Below, one piece after another: positions 51,401-53,922 of a DNA stretch of 64,000 bases. Within the stretch, counting starts at the first letter, position 1. The number at the start of each line of letters is the position of its first letter. The notes beneath the pieces are model-generated. The model had not been told where the DNA came from. It searched no databases and saw nothing but the letters and a program-made list of their open reading frames with translations. Position numbers and translations under genes: made by a program. The stretch spans positions 115,693,440 through 115,757,439 of the forward strand of contig NC_135497.1 of assembly GCF_052857255.1 (NCBI RefSeq), read 5' to 3'. The stretch comes from Amblyomma americanum. Its lineage: Eukaryota > Arthropoda > Arachnida > Ixodida > Ixodidae.

Positions 51401-51503
51401 GGGGATGTTCATCTTCACAGCTGTGTTCCATGGCCTTGCCTGGTTCATGACCACGTTTTCACTGGAGTGTTCTGGACATGAGTTCAAGCGGCACCTTTTG
51501 TGA
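195..51503 (+). CDS. PIGN: PIGN, GPI ethanolamine phosphate transferase 1 (24 exons, 5' end outside window)
   Basis: PIGN is an ER membrane enzyme that adds ethanolamine phosphate to the first mannose of glycosylphosphatidylinositol (GPI) precursors. Coding exons: 195-415, 2037-2173, 2820-2944, 3024-3154, 8895-9011, 12138-12238, 12338-12486, 12569-12647, 12723-12802, 13115-13305, 15323-15395, 18539-18641, 18731-18814, 19769-19860, 30545-30595, 38509-38587, 39088-39196, 43711-43813, 44871-44958, 45045-45143, 45247-45302, 46829-46904, 47728-47844, 51324-51503. They total 2641 bp, about 880 codons with the stop, and every junction keeps phase. Visible family motifs are VPTESRPGH (catalytic Thr region), LGLDTIGHG and [10 protein letters not shown] (metal ligands), then [36 protein letters not shown] and DSGSWLDIG near the C-terminus. 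The human protein is about 930 aa, so roughly 70-80 N-terminal residues are missing upstream. The C-terminal half is strongly hydrophobic with many membrane segments. No frameshift or internal stop is needed, so the gene looks functional. Confidence 0.95.
416..2036 (+). other. PIGN intron 1
   Basis: 1.6 kb of AT-rich non-coding sequence. The only structure I see is a long hairpin at 1655-1722. Small open frames here have no recognisable similarity. Confidence 0.75.
1655..1722. repeat. 24-bp inverted repeat (hairpin)
   Basis: The arm gcaagaaaggcacacacaag (within 1655-1678) pairs with cttgtgtgtgcctttcttg starting at 1695. There is one bulged base and a loop of 16 nt. It may be a small palindromic MITE, or could fold as a microRNA-like stem in the intron transcript. 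No evidence separates these. Confidence 0.75.
2037..2173 (+). CDS. PIGN: PIGN exon W2
   Basis: It encodes [18 protein letters not shown], then the conserved [14 protein letters not shown] (vertebrate DATKLDTWVFDNV). The acceptor is an unusual AAG (ttcaaag) at 2036 and the donor is gtatga at 2174. Two bases complete the glycine codon of W1. The first residues ([10 protein letters not shown]) are longer than the vertebrate linker by a few amino acids. The exon sits in no extended open reading frame of its own, so it was found by homology and phase. Confidence 0.88.
2455..2692 (+). mobile_element. tRNA-headed SINE (Ruka-like), with TSD
   Basis: The head has a pol III A-box-like ttggcttagtgatta and B-box-like gcttcaatcccgg. 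The conserved core follows (cccgtgtactgtgcgatg, then gcacgttgaagaaccccagg), with a ccataaaccaaa tail. The flanks catggccatggag (2442-2454) and catgaccatggag (2693-2705) are a 13-bp target-site duplication with one mismatch. It lies in PIGN intron 2, sense to the gene. Confidence 0.9.
2820..2944 (+). CDS. PIGN: PIGN exon W3: metal-binding LGLDTIGHG motif
   Basis: The acceptor is tttcag at 2819 and the donor gtaagt at 2945. It encodes [20 protein letters not shown] followed by [21 protein letters not shown]. The Asp and His of LGLDTIGHG correspond to metal ligands in the alkaline-phosphatase fold. It starts in phase 0 after W2 and ends in phase 2. Confidence 0.93.
3024..3154 (+). CDS. PIGN: PIGN exon W4: [11 protein letters not shown] motif
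   Basis: The acceptor is cttttag at 3023 and the donor gtatgt at 3155. It encodes [20 protein letters not shown] and ends [18 protein letters not shown] is the second metal-binding motif of the phosphotransferase domain. The intron separating it from W3 is only 79 bp. Confidence 0.94.
3216..3753. mobile_element. TTAA-flanked MITE (non-autonomous DNA transposon)
   Basis: Ends are TTAA at 3216-3219 and 3750-3753. Terminal inverted repeats read gacactgaggagaa on the left and ttctcctcagtgtccc on the right. The 538-bp body matches both ends of the longer element at 20383-22608. The TTAA target is typical of piggyBac-type elements, so that superfamily is the best guess. There is no coding capacity. 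Confidence 0.85.
3754..4455. other. Intron 4 segment without recognised gene
   Basis: Non-coding. The stretch 4420-4455 reads, on the minus strand, tggtgatcagcggtgagatc directly after the LTR boundary. This could be a primer-binding-site region. Confidence 0.5.
4456..5182 (-). mobile_element. Long terminal repeat (gypsy-type), with primer-binding-site flank
   Basis: Read on the minus strand it begins TGTTGTGAACAGGATTCAC and ends CGTAACA, giving TG...CA ends and 727 bp. The sequence beyond the 3' end (4425-4454, minus) starts ctggtgatcagcggtgagat, which looks like a primer-binding site and leader of a retrotransposon. No pol genes follow, so this is a truncated copy. The GC content is higher than in the surrounding intron. 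Family assignment is from recollection of tick gypsy LTRs. Confidence 0.55.
5183..8536. other. Intron 4 segment, unassigned
   Basis: 3.3 kb without coding similarity. From about 6750 to 7620 the sequence is GC-richer. It contains loosely repeated phrases (gcttagtaaa at about 6888 and 7060, caaatattttctc and agaaatattttctc), suggesting an old degenerate repeat. No ends could be defined. Confidence 0.4.
8537..8787. mobile_element. pogo/Tigger-like MITE remnant
   Basis: The left end TA-CAGTAAAACCTCGTTAATTCG at 8535-8558 is the classic terminal repeat of pogo/Tigger elements after a TA target. The opposite end is a degraded aaaacgaggttttcatg near 8771-8787. No transposase is present. Confidence 0.6.
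8895..9011 (+). CDS. PIGN: PIGN exon W5
   Basis: The acceptor is attcag at 8894 and the donor gtatgt at 9012. It encodes [20 protein letters not shown] then [18 protein letters not shown]. The His in NHGAG aligns with the GSHGAG of vertebrate PIGN, the last histidine of the active-site cluster. It lies 5.7 kb from W4, across an intron rich in transposable elements. Confidence 0.93.
9097..9769. mobile_element. Foldback MITE 1
   Basis: The left end cagggtgtttcacctaagac and right end cttaggtaaaacgccctgtg are inverted repeats. Internal arms also pair around a centre near 9430: aagaaattttgggcctgca with tgcaggcccaaaatttctt. This is an old palindromic, non-coding DNA element of about 670 bp in PIGN intron 5. 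Confidence 0.8.
9950..10426. mobile_element. Foldback MITE 2, same family, left end truncated
   Basis: About 180 bp at 9955-10130 are the reverse complement of 10190-10375. Example: actaatttccaatatttaac on the left matches the reverse of the segment at about 10325-10360. The right end ttccgtgaaacacctggtg matches the terminus of the element at 9097. The two lie about 180 bp apart in the same intron. Confidence 0.75.
10828..11070 (+). mobile_element. Full-length Ruka-like SINE with perfect TSD
   Basis: The head gccgccgcggtggctgagtg has a pol III A box, and ggttcgatcccgg is a B box. The core includes gtactgtgcgatgtcagtgc and cacgttaaagaatcccagg. It ends in repeats of aaacc. The 9-bp flanks gtctgtgca at 10819-10827 and 11071-11079 are identical. 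This is the best-preserved copy in the window and probably the youngest. Confidence 0.95.
11080..12137. other. Intron 5 remainder
   Basis: AT-rich intronic sequence. An open frame at 11400-11798 has no recognisable domain and is likely chance. Confidence 0.5.
12138..12238 (+). CDS. PIGN: PIGN exon W6
   Basis: The acceptor is attgcag at 12137 and the donor gtgagt at 12239. It encodes [20 protein letters not shown] and [13 protein letters not shown], matching vertebrate [25 protein letters not shown]. It begins after two bases complete an alanine codon and ends in phase 0. Confidence 0.94.
12338..12486 (+). CDS. PIGN: PIGN exon W7
   Basis: The acceptor is tgtgtag at 12337 and the donor gtaaat at 12487. 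It encodes [20 protein letters not shown] then [20 protein letters not shown]. The family pattern GILPVDYLN followed by NAVQILEQFK is clear. This is the end of the luminal catalytic domain. It ends in phase 2. Confidence 0.93.
12569..12647 (+). CDS. PIGN: PIGN exon W8
   Basis: The acceptor is tctgttag at 12568 and the donor gtaagt at 12648. It encodes [20 protein letters not shown] and SRYKEA, matching the region that precedes CKELIHLALKGL in vertebrates. The flanking introns are about 80 bp. Confidence 0.9.
12723..12802 (+). CDS. PIGN: PIGN exon W9
   Basis: The acceptor is ctttgcag at 12722 and the donor gtaggc at 12803. It encodes [20 protein letters not shown] and YDRLTL, matching the conserved LALKGLSYYHTYDRFFL of the family. 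It is the linker between the catalytic domain and the first transmembrane helix of the C-terminal region. Confidence 0.93.
13115..13305 (+). CDS. PIGN: PIGN exon W10: first C-terminal membrane helices
   Basis: The acceptor is tatttcag at 13114 and the donor gtgaga at 13306. It encodes [20 protein letters not shown], a clear transmembrane helix aligning with vertebrate VVIGFVGWISYASLLII. A polar lysine/arginine-rich loop follows, then a second helix [15 protein letters not shown]. Confidence 0.93.
13712..14851. mobile_element. hAT-like DNA element (terminal repeats, no transposase seen)
   Basis: The left end ctaggcatgtgcgaatagt and the right end actattctaccatgcctag are inverted terminal repeats. 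The subterminal regions are rich in ttcgaa motifs. The internal part (14030-14750) is GC-richer. I found no transposase motif in any frame. hAT assignment rests on terminal sequence style only. It lies in PIGN intron 10. Confidence 0.65.
15323..15395 (+). CDS. PIGN: PIGN exon W11
   Basis: The acceptor is tatttcag at 15322 and the donor gtgagt at 15396. It encodes [20 protein letters not shown] and VFY. This matches the vertebrate segment with a cysteine/proline-rich start followed by YYVYGLLPLPIWYAVL. Only 73 bp, but phases on both sides fit. Confidence 0.9.
15510..15637 (+). mobile_element. Degenerate SINE remnant
   Basis: gtgttgtgcaatatcagtgc, then atgttaaagaccatcaggtg and tctcatagccc follow the order of the SINE core and tail but with many substitutions. 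The tRNA head is not visible. This is an old copy. Confidence 0.65.
15898..16138 (-). mobile_element. Ruka-like SINE, minus strand
   Basis: On the minus strand it begins ggccgccacggtggctcagt and carries a B-box-like gggtttgaactagg and the conserved core. It ends in ccataaaccataccttt. A-rich flanks (atgaaaaaagg and atgaaaagaaaag) may be a degraded TSD. It is antisense to PIGN in intron 11. Confidence 0.88.
16139..18538. other. Intron 11 remainder
   Basis: No coding similarity. It contains a tRNA-like stretch at 17127-17190. Other open frames (for example at 16239-16705) look like chance. Confidence 0.45.
17127..17190 (-). repeat. tRNA-like fragment (old SINE head)
   Basis: The minus strand reads ggttagcttagttagaagag (A-box-like), then a 17-bp spacer and caaggttcaattcctag (B-box-like). 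Stems are incomplete, so it is probably a tRNA-derived repeat and not a functional tRNA gene. Confidence 0.5.
18539..18641 (+). CDS. PIGN: PIGN exon W12
   Basis: The acceptor is tttttcag at 18538 and the donor gtaagt at 18642. It encodes [20 protein letters not shown] and [14 protein letters not shown], a charged cytosolic or luminal loop then a membrane helix. It starts by completing a GAG codon begun in W11. Confidence 0.88.
18731..18814 (+). CDS. PIGN: PIGN exon W13
   Basis: The acceptor is aaaatag at 18730 and the donor gtgtgt at 18815. It encodes [20 protein letters not shown] and PFSTSLSK, matching vertebrate [21 protein letters not shown]. Phase 0 at both ends. The upstream intron is 89 bp. 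Confidence 0.92.
19259..19490. repeat. Two diverged copies of a short repeat
   Basis: aggtgggcaccactgccacg at about 19264 is echoed by taggtggatgccaccgccta at about 19419. Both are followed by gattgaggtgtcca and a tgaccca/gtcccag motif. The spacing is about 157 bp. It may derive from a transposable element that I cannot name. Confidence 0.45.
19769..19860 (+). CDS. PIGN: PIGN exon W14
   Basis: A long pyrimidine tract ends at cag 19768 and the donor is gtaagt at 19861. It encodes [20 protein letters not shown] and [10 protein letters not shown], matching the vertebrate sequence in which a helix ends with FPLMPVVGRKPD. It ends in phase 2 and is followed by the largest intron in the window (10.7 kb). 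Confidence 0.92.
20154..20217 (+). mobile_element. SINE 3' fragment
   Basis: cactacgacttccctcatag, then cctgagtccctttgggatgt and ccataaaccataaacc are the terminal 64 bp of the Ruka-like SINE. No head or core is present. It is a 5'-truncated copy in intron 14. Confidence 0.75.
21544..21566. repeat. (CG)n simple repeat
   Basis: About 11 CG dinucleotides in a row inside the GC-rich interior of the TTAA element. This is unusual in an otherwise AT-rich, CpG-poor window. Confidence 0.95.
21695..21770 (-). repeat. tRNA-like sequence inside the TTAA element
   Basis: The minus strand carries tggtggagtggtagggtctc (A-box-like) and ctggttcgattccgaac (perfect B box). The acceptor stem GCCGTCG/CCTCGGC pairs at five of seven positions. 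Pairing is too weak for a confident tRNA gene. A SINE head is more likely. Confidence 0.5.
22820..23480 (-). pseudogene. Penelope-like element fragment (GIY-YIG endonuclease part)
   Basis: On the minus strand a broken frame gives [20 protein letters not shown], similar to the Penelope segment before the endonuclease. Further on it reads [20 protein letters not shown], matching the GIY-YIG core YxGQTGRCxxxRLxEH. Stops and frameshifts interrupt it. The 3' part resembles the non-coding tail of tick Penelope elements. It is a dead copy in PIGN intron 14, antisense to the gene. Confidence 0.7.
23481..25940. other. Intron 14 segment, unassigned repeats
   Basis: Several minus-strand frames are open for 60-100 codons (for example 23828-24088, 24831-25094 and 25502-25798). 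None gives a domain I can name with confidence. Near 24410-24650 the phrase ggtgggcaggttgc occurs about four times with variation, a degenerate satellite-like patch. The region is likely old transposon sequence. Confidence 0.4.
24415..24660. repeat. Degenerate 'ggtgggcagg' repeat patch
   Basis: ggtgggcagtttgctaccca, ggtgggcaggtggtagctgg, ggtgggcaggttgctaac and ctgggcaggttgccacatga recur within 250 bp. They are interleaved with tgacatcacaag twice. It looks like a diverged tandem or palindromic element. Confidence 0.5.
25945..27780 (-). pseudogene. 5'-truncated LINE: RT C-terminal part, RNase H and tail
   Basis: The minus strand encodes, around 27700, [19 protein letters not shown], the RT motif region. 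The catalytic motif, normally YADD, reads YTDY near 27560. Further along are a strand-forming KVLGHYIQ and the RNase H-like [12 protein letters not shown] with YVDAAQ. The element ends near 25945 in a sequence like ctaaaataaagttgttcct. Several frameshifts and stops are present, including one that yields a 216-codon open frame by chance at 26340-26990. The element lacks its ORF1 and the N-terminal half of ORF2. Confidence 0.8.
27781..30544. other. Intron 14 remainder
   Basis: AT-rich intronic sequence with no coding similarity and no clear repeat. Open frames are short. Confidence 0.5.
30545..30595 (+). CDS. PIGN: PIGN exon W15: 51-nt exon
   Basis: The acceptor is tttgcag at 30544 and the donor gtatgt at 30596. 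It encodes [17 protein letters not shown], a transmembrane helix where vertebrate PIGN has VMGAGLLVLLLSLCVV and a basic end. The exon was located by phase (2 in, 2 out) and hydrophobicity, because 10.7 kb and 7.9 kb introns flank it. Its identity is well supported, though its short length leaves some uncertainty. Confidence 0.8.
31569..31581. repeat. Left target-site duplication of the 5-kb LINE
   Basis: tgcatttagtatg here matches tgcatttagtgtg at 36642-36654 (12 of 13 bases). Confidence 0.85.
31849..33041 (+). pseudogene. LINE ORF1 (CCHC zinc-knuckle protein), frameshifted
   Basis: It starts [21 protein letters not shown] nucleic-acid-binding region follows, with three knuckles at 32410-32580: [28 protein letters not shown] and [15 protein letters not shown]. 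The serine/proline-rich C-terminus ends KPPDEGGDI at 33041. Reading frame changes near 32220, 32290 and 32700 break it. It is the RNA-binding chaperone of the retrotransposon. Confidence 0.85.
33079..36530 (+). pseudogene. LINE ORF2 (endonuclease, reverse transcriptase, RNase H), broken
   Basis: It starts [17 protein letters not shown], the apurinic endonuclease N-terminus. The endonuclease core [15 protein letters not shown] is at 33460-33515. RT motifs are [61 protein letters not shown] and the catalytic YVDDVQIS near 35078. RNase H follows ([10 protein letters not shown] near 35940, [11 protein letters not shown] and YWVPSHC). Frame changes occur near 33390, 33560, 34350, 34640-34890 and 35190. 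Coding similarity stops at [18 protein letters not shown], just before the usual cysteine/histidine tail. Confidence 0.88.
36528..36641 (+). mobile_element. SINE-type 3' tail fused to the LINE
   Basis: From ttaaagaaccccc onward the sequence matches the SINE: cgaaatttccggagtccttc, then actacggtgtccctcatagc and cgctttgggacgttaaaccc. The pol III head and first core half are missing. No TSD separates it from the LINE. Confidence 0.85.
36642..36654. repeat. Right target-site duplication of the 5-kb LINE
   Basis: tgcatttagtgtg, partner of 31569-31581. Confidence 0.85.
36655..38508. other. Intron 15 remainder
   Basis: AT-rich with T-runs. A 159-codon open frame at 37393-37872 has no recognisable domain, lies between splice signals of PIGN and is probably chance. 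Confidence 0.5.
38509..38587 (+). CDS. PIGN: PIGN exon W16
   Basis: The acceptor is ctttacag at 38508 and the donor gtaagt at 38588. It encodes [20 protein letters not shown] and ILTAVQ, a polar loop leading into a membrane helix. Sequence identity with vertebrates is low here. Phase and position between W15 and W17 are the main support. Confidence 0.78.
39088..39196 (+). CDS. PIGN: PIGN exon W17
   Basis: The acceptor is gtttcag at 39087 and the donor gtatgt at 39197. It encodes [20 protein letters not shown] then [27 protein letters not shown] is almost the same as the vertebrate GLPLMNQIISW, which fixes the exon firmly. It ends in phase 1. Confidence 0.94.
39197..41320. other. Intron 17 first part
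   Basis: AT-rich, no gene. A tRNA-like stretch is at 40635-40715. A GGGGGGG run is near 40100. Confidence 0.5.
40635..40715 (-). repeat. tRNA-like fragment
   Basis: The minus strand contains gcgtgggttcaaaccccaat, a strong B-box/T-arm, preceded by a degraded head. Most likely a tRNA-derived repeat remnant. Confidence 0.45.
41331..41652 (-). mobile_element. SINE, second subfamily, minus strand, with TSD
   Basis: On the minus strand: ccgctgcggtggctcagagg (A box), gggttcaaacccgaccg-like B-box region, the shared core gtgcactgtgcgatgtcagt, then a longer tail ending caaaaccaattttaattttt. The flanks cctggggaag at 41321-41330 and 41653-41662 are identical. The tail differs from the Ruka-like copies and matches the copy at 62767. 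Confidence 0.88.
42545..42575. repeat. Poly-C then poly-A tract
   Basis: Seventeen C residues followed shortly by about thirteen A residues. Simple sequence in intron 17. Confidence 0.95.
43175..43409 (+). mobile_element. Ruka-like SINE with 18-bp TSD
   Basis: Head gccgccatggtgactcggtg, B box gggttcaattccgac, core ccgtgtattgtgcaatgtca and tail cgggatgttaaatctctata. Flanks cattcctacggcaagcaa (43157-43174) and cattcctacagtaagcaa (43410-43427) differ at two positions. It lies in PIGN intron 17, 300 bp before exon W18. Confidence 0.92.
43711..43813 (+). CDS. PIGN: PIGN exon W18 (followed by a U12-type intron)
   Basis: The acceptor is cttgcag at 43710. It encodes [20 protein letters not shown] and [13 protein letters not shown]. 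The donor is GTATCCTTT at 43814-43822, the U12-type 5' splice consensus. Using it gives exactly the spacing between the conserved serine/leucine helix and YESLF expected from vertebrate PIGN. A nearby ctttcag directly after the donor is not used. Confidence 0.88.
43814..44870 (+). other. PIGN intron 18: U12-type intron
   Basis: The 5' end is GTATCCTTT, an exact match to the GT-AG U12 donor consensus. The 3' end has ttctttaatg as a branch-site candidate (consensus TTCCTTAAC, 7 of 9), 11 nt before the acceptor AG. There is no typical pyrimidine tract. It splits a codon in phase 2. Confidence 0.82.
44871..44958 (+). CDS. PIGN: PIGN exon W19
   Basis: The acceptor is actgcag at 44870 and the donor gtatgt at 44959. 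It encodes [20 protein letters not shown] and HQLSGSTLR, matching vertebrate [20 protein letters not shown]. One base completes the phenylalanine codon started in W18. Confidence 0.93.
45045..45143 (+). CDS. PIGN: PIGN exon W20 (followed by a U12-type intron)
   Basis: The acceptor is catttag at 45044. It encodes [20 protein letters not shown] and [13 protein letters not shown], aligning with LDDIRRAFFL in vertebrates. The donor at 45144 is GTATCCTTT, again the U12-type consensus. Confidence 0.92.
45144..45246 (+). other. PIGN intron 20: U12-type intron (103 bp)
   Basis: The 5' end is GTATCCTTTT. The 3' end reads catcctgaactgcccatcag, with a branch-site-like tcctgaac 11 nt before AG and no pyrimidine tract. 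Both features are hallmarks of minor-spliceosome introns. Phase 0. Confidence 0.85.
45247..45302 (+). CDS. PIGN: PIGN exon W21
   Basis: The acceptor is catcag at 45246 with no pyrimidine tract, and the donor is gtgagt at 45303. It encodes [25 protein letters not shown] is invariant in the family, so this 56-bp exon is secure. Confidence 0.93.
45303..46828. other. PIGN intron 21
   Basis: It holds a tRNA-like remnant at 45635-45728 and an imperfect inverted repeat at 46050-46145 (acacgacaggacacaggac and catgtcctgtgttatttttg). Otherwise no recognised sequence. Confidence 0.5.
45635..45728 (-). repeat. tRNA-like fragment
   Basis: The minus strand reads gccggttagtcatggtcg (A-box-like) and ggtcatgggttcagatccca (B-box-like). 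Spacing is too long for a tRNA gene. It is probably an old SINE head. Confidence 0.45.
46829..46904 (+). CDS. PIGN: PIGN exon W22
   Basis: The acceptor is gttgcag at 46828 and the donor gttgta at 46905, a weaker but acceptable GT. It encodes [20 protein letters not shown] and ILLIK, matching [21 protein letters not shown] of vertebrates. Confidence 0.92.
47205..47325 (+). mobile_element. Degenerate SINE remnant
   Basis: attgtgatttcaatacatgt, then taaagaaccctagaaggtca and a badly altered tctcacagcctt match the SINE core and tail in order. It is old and truncated. Confidence 0.6.
47728..47844 (+). CDS. PIGN: PIGN exon W23
   Basis: The acceptor is cacacag at 47727 and the donor gtaagt at 47845. 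It encodes [20 protein letters not shown] and [19 protein letters not shown], matching ILIPFVLVMCAFEAVQ followed by LFLIVLVISDIMAL. Phase 0 at both ends. Confidence 0.94.
48455..48588 (+). mobile_element. SINE 3' fragment
   Basis: cagtgcacgttacatcaccc, aagtggtcgaaattatccag and ctcatagcctgagtcgtttt followed by ttaaaccccataaaact. It lacks the tRNA head and lies directly upstream of the hAT-like element. Confidence 0.75.
49675..49760 (+). repeat. tRNA-like SINE head
   Basis: cagtggttaaaggctagcat (A-box-like) and cggtttgagtcttggctcg (B-box-like) at the usual distance, followed by T-rich sequence. Nested in the hAT-like element. Confidence 0.5.
50355..50755 (-). pseudogene. LINE 3' fragment (RTE-type C-terminus)
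   Basis: On the minus strand a frame-broken segment matches the conserved end of RTE-type ORF2: [13 protein letters not shown], then [12 protein letters not shown] (family WxWAGHV) and [12 protein letters not shown]. The strand begins near 50755 and the 3' end is at the (atg)n-like catcatcatcatc of 50357. It is 5'-truncated and nested within the hAT-like element. Confidence 0.72.
51324..51503 (+). CDS. PIGN: PIGN exon W24: C-terminus and stop
   Basis: The acceptor is ctcttttcag at 51323. It encodes [20 protein letters not shown] then [20 protein letters not shown] and a short polar tail. The stop is TGA at 51501-51503. [20 protein letters not shown] is the vertebrate equivalent. The C-terminal lysine/arginine-containing tail ends FKRHLL. 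Confidence 0.95.
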   Translation, partial: HFFFLIKDSGSWLDIGMSISHYLLAMGMFIFTAVFHGLAWFMTTFSLECSGHEFKRHLL

Positions 51504-52197
51504 CATATTCCAAGCCTAGTTTTTTACAAGCAATTTGGCGCTGTCACTTATGGTCAAGAAGTTTGATAGTGTAGCCTCACATTCCTTAAAAGTCGAATGC
51601 CGTCTCATGGCATATTAGATCTGTTTATTACTAAAATGCTGTCTTTATACAGGTAAGGTGTTTATTGGAACCTTTTGAAATTTTTAAGTTGCTTTACAAA
51701 ATGCTGAGAGTGATATTGTCGGTGTTTTACAGTGAATGGCAAGTGGTTTTTGTCTGTATAAGTCATCCTGTCTTTTATTTATTTGTACAGCATTCTTAGT
51801 GCAAAACATATGGCCGGTTTCTGTTGCAGTCAGGTTTACTACTTTTGTTTTGTCATCTTGGCCAATTTGCTGTGCAGCAAATAAAATGTTTTGTTTTTGT
51901 TGATTTCTTTTTATTTCGGTAATATGGCTGTCACTAGTTCGTGTAGGTGTGTGTTGCAGTGTTTTACAGTTAATGGCAAGTGGTTTTTGTCTGTATAAGT
52001 CATCCTGTCTTTTATTTATTTGTACAGCATTCTTAGTGCAAAACATGTGGCCGGTTTCTGTTGCACTCAAGTTTACTACTTTTGTTTTGTCAGCTTGGCC
52101 AATTTGCTGTGCAGCAAATAAAATGTTTTGTTTTTGTTGATTTCTTTTTATTTCGGTAATATGGCTGTCACTAGTTCGTGTAGGTGTGTGTTGCAGT
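51504..52197 (+). other. PIGN: PIGN 3' UTR candidate with duplicated poly(A) signal
   Basis: The AT-rich sequence after the PIGN stop holds AATAAA at 51880-51885 and again at 52117-52122. Both lie in the same context (gcagcaaataaaatgttttg), followed by a T-rich stretch. The two signals are copies within a 237-bp tandem duplication. Transcript ends are inferred, not seen. Confidence 0.6.
51724..52197. repeat. 237-bp tandem duplication (2 copies)
   Basis: Unit 1 is 51724-51960 and unit 2 is 51961-52197. They are almost identical, with a few substitutions such as agtgaatgg/agttaatgg, acatatggc/acatgtggc and gtcatcttgg/gtcagcttgg. Each copy contains one AATAAA. A 128-codon open frame on the minus strand here is a product of the repeat and not a gene. 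Confidence 0.95.
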
Positions 52198-53046
52198 CAA
52201 GTACTCAATTTTGCAAGCTGTCTTCCACCATGATTATTATAAGAACAGTAAGCGCTGTTTCTTAGTTGACGCACAGATTTTTCCATAGTTTAGGTCTCCT
52301 TGAAGCCTGGTGTACTTCTCCACATCCTTGTAGTCTTCCCGACATTGAATACCTTTGGTTGAATTTTTACATTGTTTTCAAAGCCATCTTCATTCACTCT
52401 CTTTAGACCTATGTGAATGGTGCTTTTTATAGTGAGATGCATGTTGATTGCTGCACTAATGGAAAGTTGACGACAATAACGGCCTCAGAAAGATAGTGCT
52501 GTGTATGGTCAAGCACTAAGACTCATCGCAGACTGGTGACACGTCATTACATCATTATGTTGCCATTATCTTATTGAAAGCTGACTTCACTTGGAAACAT
52601 GCTGTTATCAACAGTATAAGAAGAGCTGCAAGTAAGTTTAAAATTGCATGAATACAGCAATAGGTATGGCTCATTTCAAGCTTCACAGCCTGTCTTTTGA
52701 GGTGTACGACTTCCAGGTATCTTTTATGAATAAAGTTATTGTACACACCCTTTGTCAGAAGTAAAGAGCCCAAAGGGTTTCATGCTGGACCACTCTAGGT
52801 GGTGTATTTTCATTGTCAATGTTCAGATCTCTTGAAGGTGAGAGGAACTTTCATCCTAAATGATTTGAAACTTGGGATGACCACAGAGCCTACAAGAGCC
52901 TCACTGCACAGTTTAGAAGCAAACCTCCTTGGGCTCTAAACTTTTAACAAATGCTGTACATTACTTTATTAAAAATTCGGCAGAGACACGTTAGACTGCT
53001 TATGTCTGAGAATGCGAAACCATTATATGTAGACTTCTTCCAGGTA

Positions 53047-53094
53047 GGTGAACAGATTAGTGTTTTGATGGGTGAACAGATTAGTGTTTTGCAT
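53047..53094. repeat. 24-bp direct duplication
   Basis: ggtgaacagattagtgtttt occurs at 53047 and again at 53071. Confidence 0.95.
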
Positions 53095-53319
53095 GCTTTC
53101 GATGCTGCGATGTGCAGCAACTGCGAAGCCAGTGGGAGGACTATTTATAGCTTGATTGCACTCTGTCGCTACCTAGAGTCCTGGTGCACAGTACTCTGCA
53201 CATGTTTGACGTAGAATGATGATGCAGGCACTCCTAAGGATCGGATGCTGGTGGGTGAAAATCTTGATCCACATGTCCAAGCAAGGCATGATGGTCATAC
53301 GCAGATGTGTTGACTACGA

Positions 53320-53355
53320 TGACATGGCACCGAGTTTCATTTCGGTGCCATGTCA
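53320..53355. repeat. Perfect 14-bp hairpin
   Basis: tgacatggcaccga at 53320-53333 pairs without mismatch with tcggtgccatgtca at 53342-53355. The loop is gtttcatt. Confidence 0.95.
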
Positions 53356-53681
53356 AAAGATGTTCTGTCATCTGAATTTGGTGTCATACATGGCGGACGC
53401 TGGCTTTTGTGCTAATGGGTCATATAATGCTTTCACATTAATGAGTCAGAGGCACCTATACAATGGAAAGGGGCTGTTTTCACTATTGGTGAACTCGTAA
53501 TGCCTGCAAAAAAACTAGGCATTCATTGTAGAGATTGCTAAGCTATGTTTAATCTTGACTTGCTTCATCTACACTTAATGTGGCGCTACTAAATTGTCAT
53601 GGCCAGTTAATTTTTGCTTGTAGTTTCTCGTTCAGGGTAGAGTTGGTACTTATGATGTGATAAGTACATACTACAATACAT

Positions 53682-53922
53682 GCGGGCTGCCATATGGTGG
53701 CTCAGTGATCATAGCACTCGGCTGCTAGCCAAAAAGACACAGGTTCGATCCCAGCCGCGGCAGTCGAATTTCTATGGAGGCGGAGTTCTAGAGGGCCATG
53801 TACTGTGCAATGTCAGTGCACATTTTAGAACCCCAGGTGGCCGAAATTTCCAGAACCCTTCACTATGGTGTTCCTTATAGCCCGAGTCGCTTTGGGGCAT
53901 TAAACCCCTTTAACTAAACTTG
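53682..53922 (+). mobile_element. Ruka-like SINE
   Basis: Head atatggtggctcagtgatca, B box aggttcgatcccagc, core tactgtgcaatgtcagtgca and tail gggcattaaacccctttaac. Flanks actacaatacat (53670-53681) and actaaaatactt (53923-53934) match at 10 of 12, a degraded TSD. Confidence 0.9.

Larger units (their letters stand above)
52198..53681. other. Downstream of PIGN, no gene recognised
   Basis: It includes a 24-bp direct duplication at 53047-53094 and a perfect hairpin at 53320-53355. Short frames (52951-53214 and 53216-53500) have no known domain. Confidence 0.5.

Noticed and set aside
51684..52070. 128-codon minus-strand open frame with internal repeats
   Set aside because: It spans the 237-bp tandem duplication in the PIGN 3' UTR. 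The repeated peptide simply mirrors the DNA repeat.
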